From contig NC_087063.1 of NCBI RefSeq assembly GCF_963678635.1, positions 53,957,074 to 54,021,073 on the forward strand: 64,000 nucleotides of DNA, given 5' to 3'. Shown piece after piece: positions 9,889 through 19,721 of this stretch; the first letter of the stretch is position 1, and each line of letters begins with the position of its first letter. This DNA comes from Symsagittifera roscoffensis. Lineage: Eukaryota > Xenacoelomorpha > Acoela > Convolutidae. The notes under the pieces were generated by a model, which was not told where the DNA came from, ran no database searches, and saw nothing but the letters and a program-made list of their open reading frames with translations. The translations under genes and the position numbers were made by a program.

Positions 9889-10218
9889 CTACGCTTGACC
9901 CATGTTAAACAGGTACCTCGGGTAAACTAAGTATAGGGCTAGCAAGAGGCTTATGGGCATGCTCAACAGTTGTTGTACAAAGGTCCCGAAAATGGTCTCT
10001 TTCGCACAAAACACTCCAGCCATGTATTTCTTCTCCCAACAAGGACTCAAGAACCTCAGTATCTCGTGATCTTTCCTCATCCTCAGCTCACCTTTTGCAT
10101 ATTCCCTCCAGAATCCTCCAATGGTGATCTCGTTCGCTGCCGTGACGAACCTAGCCACCGTCATGGGTCCAAATCGCGAACTGACGTTTTCCTGTACCTC
10201 ATTCATCGCGTCAAACAA
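9889..10218 (-). pseudogene. C-terminal remnant of the second SGNH-like protein, copy B
   Basis: Corresponds to the first and last parts of the copy A 547-residue protein joined across an internal deletion of about 615 bp (junction near 10164). It retains the hydrophobic C-terminus. It is in the same frame as 10270-11679, separated by a TAG that replaces a Gln codon. Confidence 0.45.
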
Positions 10219-10269
10219 CGTCCGGATAGCCTCCCATATTTTCTTTGGCGTAGGCTCATCCCCTTTCAG

Positions 10270-11679
10270 CTACTCTAGAAGCCCAGCCGCATGCACATGA
10301 TCGTTTATTCCCGCGAACAATAGCAGCTCTGGTTCGCAGGGCAATTTTGACTTTATCGCCACCACCAAGGTCAACATCTGGTTCAATTCTGCACCTGGCA
10401 GCGAGTATACTAGAGTTTCTGGCCAGAACAACTTGGGAGAAGTTCCTTTGAAGTCCGATCCCGTCACGATGATCACTCTCGCGGCTGCTGGATCCGCTCT
10501 GCCATATACTGCCAGTGACTTGGCCAATTGAGCATTGCCACAGGGTTTCCCATATCTTGGGTCATCTGCCAATCTCGCACCCTCGTAAGCGGCGTCTGGC
10601 AATTCCATCTCTCTTGGATCTAGTAGCTTGTCCACCACCCTCAACTGCGCAGGAGTCGCCAATCTGATTCTGGCGATACTTATTCTGTGCTTAGGGGGCT
10701 CCACTATGAGTCCCGGACTCCCCAGCAACTTGAGAAGTCTGTAATTTGTCGGTCCCATGACTGATCTCATGGGAATCCTAGTCAGATCAGCCGTCTTCAT
10801 CATTCTTGCTCTTGAGAAATGCGTTTCGTGAGCCTTTAGCCAGTCAACGCACTGGTGCCGACTCAAGTCCTCGTGTGACACATGCTTGAGCCCCAGGACT
10901 TCTGCCAACTCCTGTCTGCACTCCAGATCCTCCAGGTCCAACTCTTTTACTTTCTCCAGATATCGCGTCCGGCTTGCCCCCGCTGGCTTCTCCACTCTCT
11001 TATTCTCTACCACCACCACTGAGGACACCACCGAACTTTGGGGCGTTGATGACTCCGATTCTTCGGCTTCGATTGGCGTGGAGCCCGGTAACCTAGTCCG
11101 GCTGCTTCTCGAGCTGTCTCTCGAGTCGACTCCCGCTCCCAGATGACTGGACAGGGGTCTTGAGGCAATGAAAGTGGGATTTGGGGGTGGACCGTATGTG
11201 AATCGGGCCGTCACAAGCAGGTCTGCCTCCAACTCATTTATCTGCATCTGGAAGACGTCGTTCAACCACTCCACGCCCCTAGGCCTGTCGAAGTGGATTC
11301 CATCTGAGGACGCATCCTCTGGGAAGGACCGCTCCATCTGATCGGCTACGTCCAACAATCTGACGGGGAGAACACTCCTTTGATGTATCTGCCTGATTAT
11401 CTTGTTCAGGATCCGCACTTTCTCGTTCATCTCCATCGCGTGTAGGTCGGCCATCATGTTGTAAGGGATGGTGCAAACTGTGAGTATGGCGAGATCCAAC
11501 TGAATCCGCAACTCTTCCAGGATGCAGCTCATTTTATCATGTAGCCTCATGATTTTCCTTAATTCCCCTCTGGACACAACATTGGTCCCCATCATTAGAG
11601 CCATTGTGTACATTTTTGCCATCCCTACCATCTCGAGTGATACCAACATCTGCGGCGTTGCGGCTCCAGAGAAACTCAA
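10270..11679 (-). CDS. SGNH hydrolase C-terminal blocks fused to the second SGNH-like domain, 469 aa, copy B
   Basis: Starts at block II (FSGAATPQ) of the SGNH hydrolase and contains GTNV, where the Asp of the copy A GTND is Val, and DGIHF. It continues without a break through the Ser/Glu-rich linker into the second SGNH-like domain with VTGSD. This is the best evidence that both domains belong to one polyprotein. The nucleophile block GDSL is in the upstream frame 11689-12198, separated by one TAG. Confidence 0.55.
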   Translation of the reverse strand: MSFSGAATPQMLVSLEMVGMAKMYTMALMMGTNVVSRGELRKIMRLHDKMSCILEELRIQLDLAILTVCTIPYNMMADLHAMEMNEKVRILNKIIRQIHQRSVLPVRLLDVADQMERSFPEDASSDGIHFDRPRGVEWLNDVFQMQINELEADLLVTARFTYGPPPNPTFIASRPLSSHLGAGVDSRDSSRSSRTRLPGSTPIEAEESESSTPQSSVVSSVVVVENKRVEKPAGASRTRYLEKVKELDLEDLECRQELAEVLGLKHVSHEDLSRHQCVDWLKAHETHFSRARMMKTADLTRIPMRSVMGPTNYRLLKLLGSPGLIVEPPKHRISIARIRLATPAQLRVVDKLLDPREMELPDAAYEGARLADDPRYGKPCGNAQLAKSLAVYGRADPAAARVIIVTGSDFKGTSPKLFWPETLVYSLPGAELNQMLTLVVAIKSKLPCEPELLLFAGINDHVHAAGLLE

Positions 11680-11688
11680 GACTCCAGT

Positions 11689-12198
11689 CTACCTGTGCGA
11701 CTGGATTCGGGTCAGCACCCGTACCAGGCTGTCCCCTACGATCAGGTGAACTGCACCCTTCGGTATTCGCGGCTGTGTGTAGTATTCAACCCAGGACGCG
11801 TCATGAAAACAATCCCTTCTCGCCCGCTGCGCCACGTTCCAATCCATTCGGTTGTGCCTGTGGTATCTACCCTCCGTGTTTTTCTTGTAGCTTGCGATCA
11901 CCACGCTCCTGACCGGTTGCTCTCTCCAAGTTGGGGGTACCTCCGCTCTAGCTGGACTTTCACGACTTCTCAGCTGTAGCCTCTCGTGTAACTCCTTAAG
12001 ACGCGACGAGCTCCCGCTACCTGACTGCTGCTCGGGGTTGAGCTCGGGGTGTATCCAGGCAGTGCCACGTCCATCAACGGGCGTATCGGTTGCGTCGTCT
12101 CCGAACCGTGCAGGGAGGACACTGATTCGGTTGGTATCCATACTTCCAGCCCCTCGTTTATGTTTTCTTGAGCCGCACGGTCCAAGTTGAATCGTCAC
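11689..12198 (-). pseudogene. SGNH hydrolase N-terminal part with the nucleophile block, copy B
   Basis: A 169-residue frame with a Ser/Pro-rich N-terminus and the block I motif VGDSLVRVL near its C-terminus. It ends in a TAG where copy A has Gln, so the hydrolase is cut between blocks I and II in copy B. It is in frame with 10270-11679. Confidence 0.5.
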
Positions 12199-12986
12199 TT
12201 CGACCTGGGAGCCTCATCCAACTCCATACGCGACTTCGGCCTTGAGCTCGCAACAGCTCGTTCCGTCGTCCTGGTTTCCTTTTGCTGTTGTTGATCGAGC
12301 TCTCGTTGTCGCCTCTGGATCCTTCCAAGTTCCGACTTCAACTGCTCGCAATTCGCCGCGTTCTCTCGCACCCTCTGCTCTTGCTGGTATTCTGCTCTCA
12401 ACATCTCAAGGCCACGACGCGCCTGGTCCCTTTCCAGGATCGCCTGGTCTCTCTCCAGATTCGCTTGATTTCTCTCGAGCTTCGCGCTGTTCTTGTCAAG
12501 ATTCGCTTTGTTCTTTTCCCTCTGCGCCCTCTCAAGTTCCCTATTCAAGTTGCTGAGGTCAGGATACGTCTCTTCCGTTTGCTGGGCTCTCGTCATAGAA
12601 AGTGGCTTGCTCGTGGACTGGCTAGCCGATCTTGCTGACGGTCTGACCGGCAATGGGAATTCTCCCGCGCCGTACTCAGTGTTGTTGCTTAAGCCAGGAT
12701 TCCTCGCCAAGTCCAATCCTCTCACCCCTCCATCCACGTTCCAGGATAGCCACCTGGTCTGTTCCTGATTGGATATGCCTTCCGTGGTGTAGCCGACCAT
12801 CAAGACAGCTTCGGTCGCGGACTCCCTGCACTCACCTTGTTCTTTTAATTGCAGGATGGCGTTCAACATCACTGCCATCCTCTCCTACAATTGGTTGTAG
12901 TCCAGGTTCCTCAAGCGTCTGTACGACTCATCGAGCGTCGGCCTCTTTAGCGCCGCAGGCATAAATTTCCAACATCGATCTGCCAT
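12195..12986 (-). CDS. Coiled-coil N-terminal part of the accessory polyprotein, copy B
   Basis: The open frame 12195-12878 encodes 227 residues. A long Glu/Arg/Lys/Asn-rich heptad-like helix spans about residues 105-205, with a disordered Ser/Pro-rich region before it. An in-frame 33-codon leader with an ATG at 12986 precedes it and ends in TAG at 12885-12887; copy A has a TAG at the same site. Translation may therefore start at 12878, or the TAG is an old inactivating mutation. One frame change separates it from the SGNH segment. Confidence 0.45.
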
Positions 12987-13030
12987 TTTTACAATTTCCA
13001 GATTATCTCGCGCTCCAACCAACTCAAGAA

Positions 13031-13090
13031 TTACCGTACCAACTTGAGTGTTACCGTACCAACTTGAGTGTTACCGTACCAACTTGAGTT
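13031..13090. repeat. 20-bp direct repeat, three copies (copy B)
   Basis: Three head-to-tail copies of TTACCGTACCAACTTGAGTG, the third with one change at its end. They lie upstream of the accessory frame. Copy A has two diverged units at the same place. Confidence 0.8.
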
Positions 13091-13487
13091 TTTGAGAAAT
13101 CACTTCCGAATATTGCTGATCCTGAACTTTGTTCAGAACCTTCTATTCTCTTTCCAATGAGTGTGTTTGAGTCGTCAATTTCGATTTAATCAAAGCAATC
13201 TGAAAGTAAAATCCACTTTTTAGACCAAGGTGTCATGTTCCTAACCTAAACCCCCCCATTATCGTAGTTAAAACCTTATCCCTTCATTTGTTTTACTAAA
13301 ATAATTCTATTGGAAGTTTTTTTAAGAGCATGCAGATTCATTTAAAGTTTTAGCACCGTCACTCTTCAAATTATAATTGTCATGCCAATCACGTTAAAAT
13401 CCTTCTACCTGCTCCGAGATCCCCATGTACCCTTACTCAAGATCCACATATACCCCCAACTCAAGACCTCCGTTGTCCACCCGTAGC
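13091..13487. other. Non-coding region between pol and the accessory block
   Basis: No gene. Read on the minus strand it runs from the end of the macro-like frame to an LTR-end-like GGAACATGACA followed by TTGGTC near 13225-13240. It could be a solo LTR or a promoter for the accessory frame. No second copy other than the tandem duplicate was found. Confidence 0.4.
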
Positions 13488-14093
13488 TCAGGCGATACTC
13501 AAGTAGTATTTCTTGTGTAGGTGTACCATTATCTCCGTTTCTGCGAAGACCACGTGTAGGATGGCATATAACTCCCTTGGGCTCAACTTGCCCCTGTTTG
13601 GGTCATAAACAGGCATCGATGACTCCACTATCCCTCTTTCAATCATGAAATCTTTTAGTCTCGTTAGTGCTAACATCACGTGCTCAGGATCTATCGTTTT
13701 TCTTTCATTGACCCTCGTCACTAGAAAGCATAGGTATTTGCCCGGGACTTGTGCCACTGATGGGGGAAGCGCAGCCATTCCTCCCAGCCCCGGTCTTTGT
13801 CTGAATAGAAACTCCACGTTCTGGTATTCTCTCTTGAAGTCGGCTTCTAGTCTTGATCTCAAGGTTATGTCCGCTGTTATACAAATCGCGCTGGTCCTGT
13901 CTGACAGGATGAAGTCGCTGTCCGTTATCATAATGTTCTCCGAGTACTCGTTCGGAATATCGAATTTTGTCTTGAAGTTCCTTCCTATGGTAGGCTCAGC
14001 CTCCTCCTCGCCCAGTTCCAGCTCACTTGTTTCCCTTACTTCCTTGAGCTTTTTTATCATCAAATTTTTGGTGAGTGTAAGTCCTACCCCCAC
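13488..14093 (-). CDS. Macro-domain-like C-terminal module of the Gypsy-type pol, 201 aa
   Basis: Residues about 60-192 follow the strand/helix order of a macro (ADP-ribose-binding) domain: SAICITAD (68-74), a basic helix (80-91), the KYLCFLVTR strand (119-127), a helix ending in GIVESSMP (154-161), and the last strand IMVHL (188-192). The glycine-rich loop normally after the SMP strand is eroded (VYDPNRGKL). Macro domains bind or hydrolyse ADP-ribose modifications. Why a retroelement would carry one is unknown; countering host ADP-ribosylation is a guess. It follows the post-integrase linker after a one-base frame change near 14085. Assignment is by pattern only. Confidence 0.5.
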   Translation of the reverse strand: MGVGLTLTKNLMIKKLKEVRETSELELGEEEAEPTIGRNFKTKFDIPNEYSENIMITDSDFILSDRTSAICITADITLRSRLEADFKREYQNVEFLFRQRPGLGGMAALPPSVAQVPGKYLCFLVTRVNERKTIDPEHVMLALTRLKDFMIERGIVESSMPVYDPNRGKLSPRELYAILHVVFAETEIMVHLHKKYYLSIA

Positions 14094-14671
14094 TCCCGGA
14101 CAAAAATATTTATCGACGTCCGTGTCGATGATCCTGGGTCTAATTTATCTGGTGGTATTTCGAGCAGCCTGTCGGTTGCCGTCCACACGAAGAGGGGATC
14201 TTCCGTTTTCACGTGTTGTTCTGCTGACACATCGACCTGCTGGATGCTTAGCCCTTCATCTCCTTTGCTCTTGACCTCACGCATCCACTCTAGTATTCTC
14301 AGGTTCTTGTTCTCCCTCCTCTCTATCTCGCTCTGCTCCAGATCTGTTTCTTGTTCTGGTGTGGAGTAGTCCTCCTTTGGGTAGTGTTCGCTGTCGTTGA
14401 TGATATGCCATTCATCGTCTGCCACCAATTCCTCTACACTCAGTAACTCGTGGCTCAATTCTTCAGGCCGTATCTTGTCAATCAAAAAGGCATCCCCGTA
14501 CCTATTGTACCTCATGCTTGTCCGCTTACGATTACCGCTCCTGGTTCCTGTCGTTATCGGCAAGTCTGGTTCCGCCCACTTCGGCACCTCGTCCTGCTCC
14601 GGATTGTTCCAATTTTCTTCCACAAAGGATTCTGCCTCTGAATCCGCTTCTATTTTTTCATTGTCGTCCAA
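14084..14671 (-). CDS. Acidic post-integrase linker of pol, 195 aa
   Basis: Same frame as the integrase segment 14681-15517, separated by a single TAG. It is rich in Asp/Glu with a basic RSGNRKRTSMRYNRYG patch, and probably disordered. It connects the integrase to the macro-like domain. Confidence 0.45.
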   Translation of the reverse strand: MDDNEKIEADSEAESFVEENWNNPEQDEVPKWAEPDLPITTGTRSGNRKRTSMRYNRYGDAFLIDKIRPEELSHELLSVEELVADDEWHIINDSEHYPKEDYSTPEQETDLEQSEIERRENKNLRILEWMREVKSKGDEGLSIQQVDVSAEQHVKTEDPLFVWTATDRLLEIPPDKLDPGSSTRTSINIFVREWG

Positions 14672-14680
14672 ACTGAAGCC

Positions 14681-15517
14681 CTAATTGCCATCGTTTTTCT
14701 CTCTTGTGCCTTTTTCATTCACCTCACACGCTGGCTCCACCAGTAGGTACTCGAGTCTTTCCATGTTCTGTGGTACGCACCAGTCTTCTTGTGATGGTAC
14801 ATGAGGCTTCAGATTTTCATAATGTGCTGCGCGCCCCGTATTCAAACGGTAGAACTGTCCTTGTTGGTGTACTTCCGTTATCTTGAATGGTACTCTCGAT
14901 TTCTTAAGTTTTTTCTTTGTCCCTTTTGGAGGTATGACATTCTGGAAGACCCACACGTACTGGCTGACTGCATATGGTTTCGCTTGCATTATCCTTTTAA
15001 CGTATTTCTTGCGCTGTCTCATTTGTGCTTGCGCAGTATTCCTCCTGCAGAGCTCGTTTAGTTCCTGCTGTCTCCTGATCGCTTCTTTCACATAAGCTTG
15101 AGGCGACGCCTTTTTCCCTTCGCACTCCGGGTAAAAGAATGTTGGGGGCATTGCTCTTTTCTTGCCTGTCAACATCATGAAGGGACTGATTACTGTTGTT
15201 GAGTGTTGCGTACTGTTGTACGCCCCTACCACCTGCGGCAGATATTTATCCCAATCTAACATGTACCTTGAGCAGTATACCCTCAGCATGTTCACCAACG
15301 TTCTATTCTGTCTTTCTACCAGCCCGTTGGTCTGGGGATGGTAGGTCGTTGAATGCGTTTGAGCTATGTGAGACCTCTTCATCAATTCTTTCGTCAAGTC
15401 CCCCACGAACGCTTTGCAGTTGTCCGACTGAAAAGTCATGGGACAGCCATACCGTGATATCCAATGTGTTAACAGGTGGTCACAAATTTTCTCTGCCGAG
15501 GCTGTCTGACGCGGCAT
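14681..15517 (-). CDS. Integrase catalytic core and C-terminal domain, 278 aa
   Basis: Contains the second catalytic Asp in FQSDN (followed by Cys instead of the usual Gly) and the catalytic Glu in TNGLVERQNRTL, both typical of Ty3/Gypsy integrases. The C-terminal part has the SH3-like VSQYVWVFQNVIPPKGTKKKLKK region and RAAHYENLKPH. The first catalytic Asp region is in the overlapping frame 15480-16532, so a frameshift near 15550 disrupts the enzyme. Confidence 0.8.
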   Translation of the reverse strand: MPRQTASAEKICDHLLTHWISRYGCPMTFQSDNCKAFVGDLTKELMKRSHIAQTHSTTYHPQTNGLVERQNRTLVNMLRVYCSRYMLDWDKYLPQVVGAYNSTQHSTTVISPFMMLTGKKRAMPPTFFYPECEGKKASPQAYVKEAIRRQQELNELCRRNTAQAQMRQRKKYVKRIMQAKPYAVSQYVWVFQNVIPPKGTKKKLKKSRVPFKITEVHQQGQFYRLNTGRAAHYENLKPHVPSQEDWCVPQNMERLEYLLVEPACEVNEKGTREKNDGN

Positions 15518-16532
15518 TGCTTCCGCCAGCTTTGTGAAGTGATCTATTATGACTAGTGGTGGTCTTTTGGTGGTCTATTTGCACGACTTCGTTGAATTCC
15601 GAGCTCTCAACGGACTTGAGTGGGAACTCCATCTTCCTTGGGTCTTTCACTTGCAGGCATGCTAGGCATGTATTCACCCATCTCTCGCAGGCTTTCCTTA
15701 ATCCTGGCCAATCAAACCTGTGAAGTATTCTCTGTTGCACCTTGTCTATCCTCTGGTGCCCCATTTGATCGTGCGATCTGAATAACACTTCGGTCTGATA
15801 CAACTGTGGCAATATGATGAGGTTATGCTTGTGTAATATCTTCTCCTCATCCTTTCTCTTGCACGCTACCACCCCATCAGCTGTGTGATAGAGTAAATCT
15901 TTTCTTTCTTTGTAAAACTGGCTCAAGATCTTGTAGCTGTCTTCTTCCAGGTCCCCCTTCTCTTTGGACCCCGTCCGGATCCATGTGGAGAGGTTACTTG
16001 TCATCTTGTCATTCTCTTGGACCCTTATTAGATCCGACAGCCTATATCTCGCCTTGACATGTTCCATTAGTGCCATTATCTGACCATTCATTTTCCAAGG
16101 GTTGTGGATGTCATCTTTCAGCTTTACGCACACTATCCTATTCATGATCTTTCTATCGTCTTCTGGCACCATATTTGTTCTGACATTCGAGTTGCTTGAT
16201 AGTTTCCTGAACGGTTTCCTCGATACCGCAATTTTTTCAAGTTCTTCACCTCCTTGTACTTCTTGTTCATCCGAGTTGTTCGTTCCTGAGGAGGGATCTG
16301 TTTGTAGCTCCCTGTCTTGCTTCAGCCTTACCGTTCTAGTCAAGAACACCGGCACTTTACTCTCATTTGCCATTATCAGATTTACCGGTTTACTTACGTA
16401 CTTCCTATCCGGGTTTCGAATCCTGAACATGGCATTGTTTAGATCAATCGTTACGTCGAAGTTCCTGATGAAGTCTCTGGCCAAAATGAACTGATCAGAC
16501 TCGTCTAGGTTCTCCACCACAAGAAAGCTCAT
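15480..16532 (-). pseudogene. Protease C-terminal region joined to the integrase zinc-binding domain
   Basis: The N-terminal 70 residues continue the second protease copy (FILARDFIRNFDVTIDL). After about residue 75 the sequence jumps to the region preceding the integrase, with an HHCC zinc finger (H...H in SHDQMGHQRID, then C..C in NTCLACLQ) and the first catalytic Asp region (VVQIDHQ). The roughly 1.5 kb that should encode RT and RNase H is absent. The end of the frame, after a frameshift, is nonsense. Confidence 0.7.
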
Positions 16533-16658
16533 TCACAGGTTGCGTTCCCCCAGATTTAGGGCTATTATTAGTGTTCTGCCTAGTACCCGCAGCGCCCCTT
16601 TGTTCGCAGCTGATAGCCGTATTCTTGAGTCAATCAAGTCATCTTTGTCGATTTCCAT

Positions 16659-16919
16659 TCATTTCCAAGTTTCCATTGGTATAACACTCAAGACCGCTCC
16701 CGTATCAAGTAACCCACGTAACTGAGTCTTCTTGCCACTTATGTCCAGCACATGTGCTGATACGTCCGCTTCCATCCCGATGTGCATTGCATCTTCTTCC
16801 AGCATGGCGCAGTGTCCACTCGATCTCACTTTTAGTTCTTCTTTGCCCACGTAGATCTGCCCCACTAGATCTTCATCTGCCCCTCTACTAGTGTTGGTCT
16901 TTCTGAGAAATTTGAACAA
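16659..16919 (-). pseudogene. Aspartic protease, second copy, with intact DTGA
   Basis: Contains LLDTGAVLSVIP, the retropepsin active site, preceded by MHIGMEADVSAHVL. A TGA-type break just after it separates it from its continuation in 16200-16532. It duplicates 17640-17860. Confidence 0.65.
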
Positions 16920-17917
16920 CTCGAGAGTCCATCATCTGTCTCTGACTTAAGTGACTTTACAAGACCTGATGAACCTTTTATTTTATTCAATCGTCTCAAG
17001 ATGCAAATCTTGTCCCTGTGATTGGGACATTCAAGTACATCATTCTTTTTTACAATTTCAATCATTTCATATCGAGTTTTCACGGGTAAGGCATATCCCA
17101 ACTTCCTTCCTCTCTGGATTGTTATGGGTATGTCAAGAGTATTCAACAAGACACTGACGCAGAGACCGCTCTTGGTTATCGAGAAGGATCTTCCTAAAAC
17201 AGCAGCACTTTGACTGTTTGGATTGGGAACTATGCATACTTGCTTACTATCACCTAATTCATTAAAGTTTTTCATCCGTAAGCTTACAATTGCCGCTTCG
17301 TTCGCCTTCAGCCTTACCGTTCTACTCAAGAACACCGGCACTTTACTCTCATTTGCCATTATCAGATTTACCGGTTTACTTACGTACTTCCTATCCGGGT
17401 TTCGAATCCTGAACATGGCATTGTTTAGATCAATCGTTACATCGAAGTTCCTGATGAAGTCTCTGCCTAAAATGAACTGGTCAGACTTGTCTAGGTTCTC
17501 CACCACAAGAAAGCTCATCCACAGGTTAAGTTCCCCTAGATTTAGGGCTATTATTGGTGTTCTGCCTAGTATCCGCAGCGCCCCTTTGTTCGCAGCTGAT
17601 AGCCGTATTCTTGAGTCTAGCAAGTCATCTTTGTCGAATTCCATTCGTTCCCAAGTTTCGATTGGTATAACACTCAAGACCGCTCCCTTATCAAGTAACC
17701 CACGTAACTGAGTCTTCTTGCCACTTATGTCAAGCACACCTGCTGATACGTCCGCTTCCGTCCCGATGTGCATTGCATCTGCTTCCAGCATGGCGCAGTT
17801 TCCAATCAATCTCACTTTTAGTTCTTCTTTGCCCACGTAGATCTGCCCCACTAGATCTTCATCACATGTTATCATGGTTTTCGTATAGATGTTTATCCCA
17901 TCTATATTCAGCATCAC
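16865..17917 (-). pseudogene. Aspartic protease, first copy, active site altered, plus spacer
   Basis: A 350-residue frame with the full retropepsin region, but the active site reads LLDKGAVLSVIP: the Thr of DTGA is Lys. The flap/second-half region (FILGRDFIRNFDVTIDL) and about 170 residues of the spacer leading to RT follow. The frame then enters the second protease copy instead of RT. Duplication offset is about 985 bp. Confidence 0.7.
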
Positions 17918-18636
17918 CTCATGCGGACGATAAGCTTCTGTATATATGTTCTCAACACGGACTGACTTGCTGCCACCTCTTGTGAGAAGCTTCTCAAGGC
18001 TCTAGAAGTCGTCTGTGGGCTTATCGCACTCAAGTAATCTGCGTACAAATCAATGTGCATTATTGTCTGATCGCTGGGTTCGTTCAAGTTCCTCGTTACT
18101 TCATGGCCGCCCACAGTGATTATTGACATTATGTTAGCTCCGATCTTTGTTATGTCGAATGGTTTTCCCGTCACCATTTTCAGAGTGTTGCAATTTCCAC
18201 TCTTTGTTGACCCTGCTACGGCTTCTGGCACCGGTACCGACCAACCTAACGTCTCGTTTAACTTCTGCTTTTCGATCTCCTGTTTCAATCGTTGCTCTAT
18301 TTCCTTCGTCGCTAGGTCCTGTTTCACTTTGTTAATAGCCTCTGCCGCCGCCTTCTCATAATTTATCTCTAGGGCATTCCTGGCCGTGGCCTCTATTGCC
18401 TTGTTGACTTGCGTTACAGCTTTCACCGTCTTCGTTGTTAGTTCCGCACTCGGTGCTTCTGAATTTTTTGTTTCAAACTCAGTTTGTCCGTTTCTCTGGT
18501 TCTGCACCGCCGCTAACGCCAACTTATTCTTGGGGTGACTCTGGTTCTTGACTGCCTCCCAAAACAAAGGACAGTCCATCCTGAAGTGCCCTTCTTGATT
18601 GCAGAAGAAACATCTCGCACCTATCTTGATGATCAA
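17914..18636 (-). pseudogene. Second zinc knuckle and gag-pol junction region
   Basis: Begins with a CCHC knuckle (CFFCNQEGHFRMDC), then a long Ala/Glu/Lys-rich helical segment and ITVGGHEVTRNL. It is in the same frame as the upstream gag frame, from which one TAA at 18643 separates it. In related elements this region leads into the protease. Confidence 0.6.
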
Positions 18637-18642
18637 GCCACT

Positions 18643-19467
18643 TTAGAACTCGTGTTCTTCTATCTGGCTCATATCTTCCTCATCGGGTTCATATCCCAGA
18701 ATCTTCATGCCCTGTTTGTATGTTGTGCAATCCGCCACGTGATGATCAGTTGACCCGCAGTTTGCGCATGATCTACGTTTGTCCATGTCATCTCTAGGCT
18801 TATACCATGACGACCTTTGTGGTTGACTCCCCCCTTGCATGTTCCTGTTATCCGAATATGAGTATTTCTTGGGTTTCATTAGCATGTACTCTCTTGACTT
18901 CTGTCTCATCTCTTCTGGAGTCGGTGCGCTGTCTTTCGACAGTGTATAGTATGTTGCTAACATTGTTCTCAAGTCGTCACTTTTCACCCCATCGATGAAC
19001 TTCGAGGCGATGCTAAAGTTCCTTCTGTTTGTTGACTCTTCAGGATCACTCTTTCGTCTCAAACTCTCGAGATCATCTAGGAACCGATCAATTGATTTAT
19101 TGTTCCTTTGCCTTCTTTTTTCGAATCTCATCATCGCTTGGTGACCCTTCTTGCCTGACCCGAATCGATTCAAAAATATCTCGAAGATCTTGTCCGCTGT
19201 GTCGCGTTCCTCTTCTTTCTTTGCAACTACACATTTCAACGCCGTGCCTTCTAAGTTGCTGAGTATCGCTGTGCATGCTTGCCTCTCATCGTTCAAGTTG
19301 TCTTGTTCTAAGTGCAACCTCATGACTTCTACCCAAGTGTCAATGCATCCATCTGAATCATCTTTGAACTCCTTCGGTTTCTTGAAGGTTTTCCTGGATT
19401 TGTTGCTTCCTCTGTCACTCGAGTCGGTATTCCTTGTGGCGAAGGCTTCTAGCGTCCTGTTCATCAT
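18643..19467 (-). CDS. Gag capsid-like protein with CCHC zinc knuckle, 274 aa
   Basis: A retrotransposon gag capsid region (helical; features such as WVEVMRLHLEQ and FEIFLNRFG) spans residues about 40-190, followed by a basic Ser/Tyr/Arg-rich tail and a CCHC knuckle CANCGSTDHHVADC near residue 235. It packages element RNA in Ty3/Gypsy elements. It ends in TAA, with a second knuckle downstream in the same frame. Confidence 0.75.
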   Translation of the reverse strand: MMNRTLEAFATRNTDSSDRGSNKSRKTFKKPKEFKDDSDGCIDTWVEVMRLHLEQDNLNDERQACTAILSNLEGTALKCVVAKKEEERDTADKIFEIFLNRFGSGKKGHQAMMRFEKRRQRNNKSIDRFLDDLESLRRKSDPEESTNRRNFSIASKFIDGVKSDDLRTMLATYYTLSKDSAPTPEEMRQKSREYMLMKPKKYSYSDNRNMQGGSQPQRSSWYKPRDDMDKRRSCANCGSTDHHVADCTTYKQGMKILGYEPDEEDMSQIEEHEF

Positions 19468-19487
19468 TTCTCAGGTGCTAGCCCACG

Positions 19488-19721
19488 TCATGGCACCATG
19501 TCCCGCATTATTGTAGGTCGTGGAATTGCCTGGACCCTCGTCGTATTTGCGGTTCCACTTTTCATGATTGTCTTGCCCCCCCCCGGTGCTGTGCTCGCTG
19601 CATCCCGGGGTAATGGTAACGGCGTTGACTGCCGTTTGTTCCGTTGTGGTTCCACGAAATCAACTCTGTTACCTTGCGTTCGATCCGTTGCCGGCCTATC
19701 TTGTGATGTAGAGTTTCTCAA
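19488..19721 (-). pseudogene. Gag linker fragment
   Basis: A 77-residue Arg/Pro/Thr-rich frame between the coiled-coil part and the capsid part of gag, out of frame with both. Probably disordered linker shifted by indels. Confidence 0.3.

Larger units (their letters stand above)
7018..13647 (-). repeat. Tandem duplication, copy B of the accessory block
   Basis: Partner of copy A. The junction at about 7017 joins the macro-frame sequence (matching 13647) directly to sequence matching position 772 of copy A, which is a simple head-to-tail duplication breakpoint. Several nonsense codons are shared by both copies and so predate the duplication; others are private to one copy. Confidence 0.85.
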
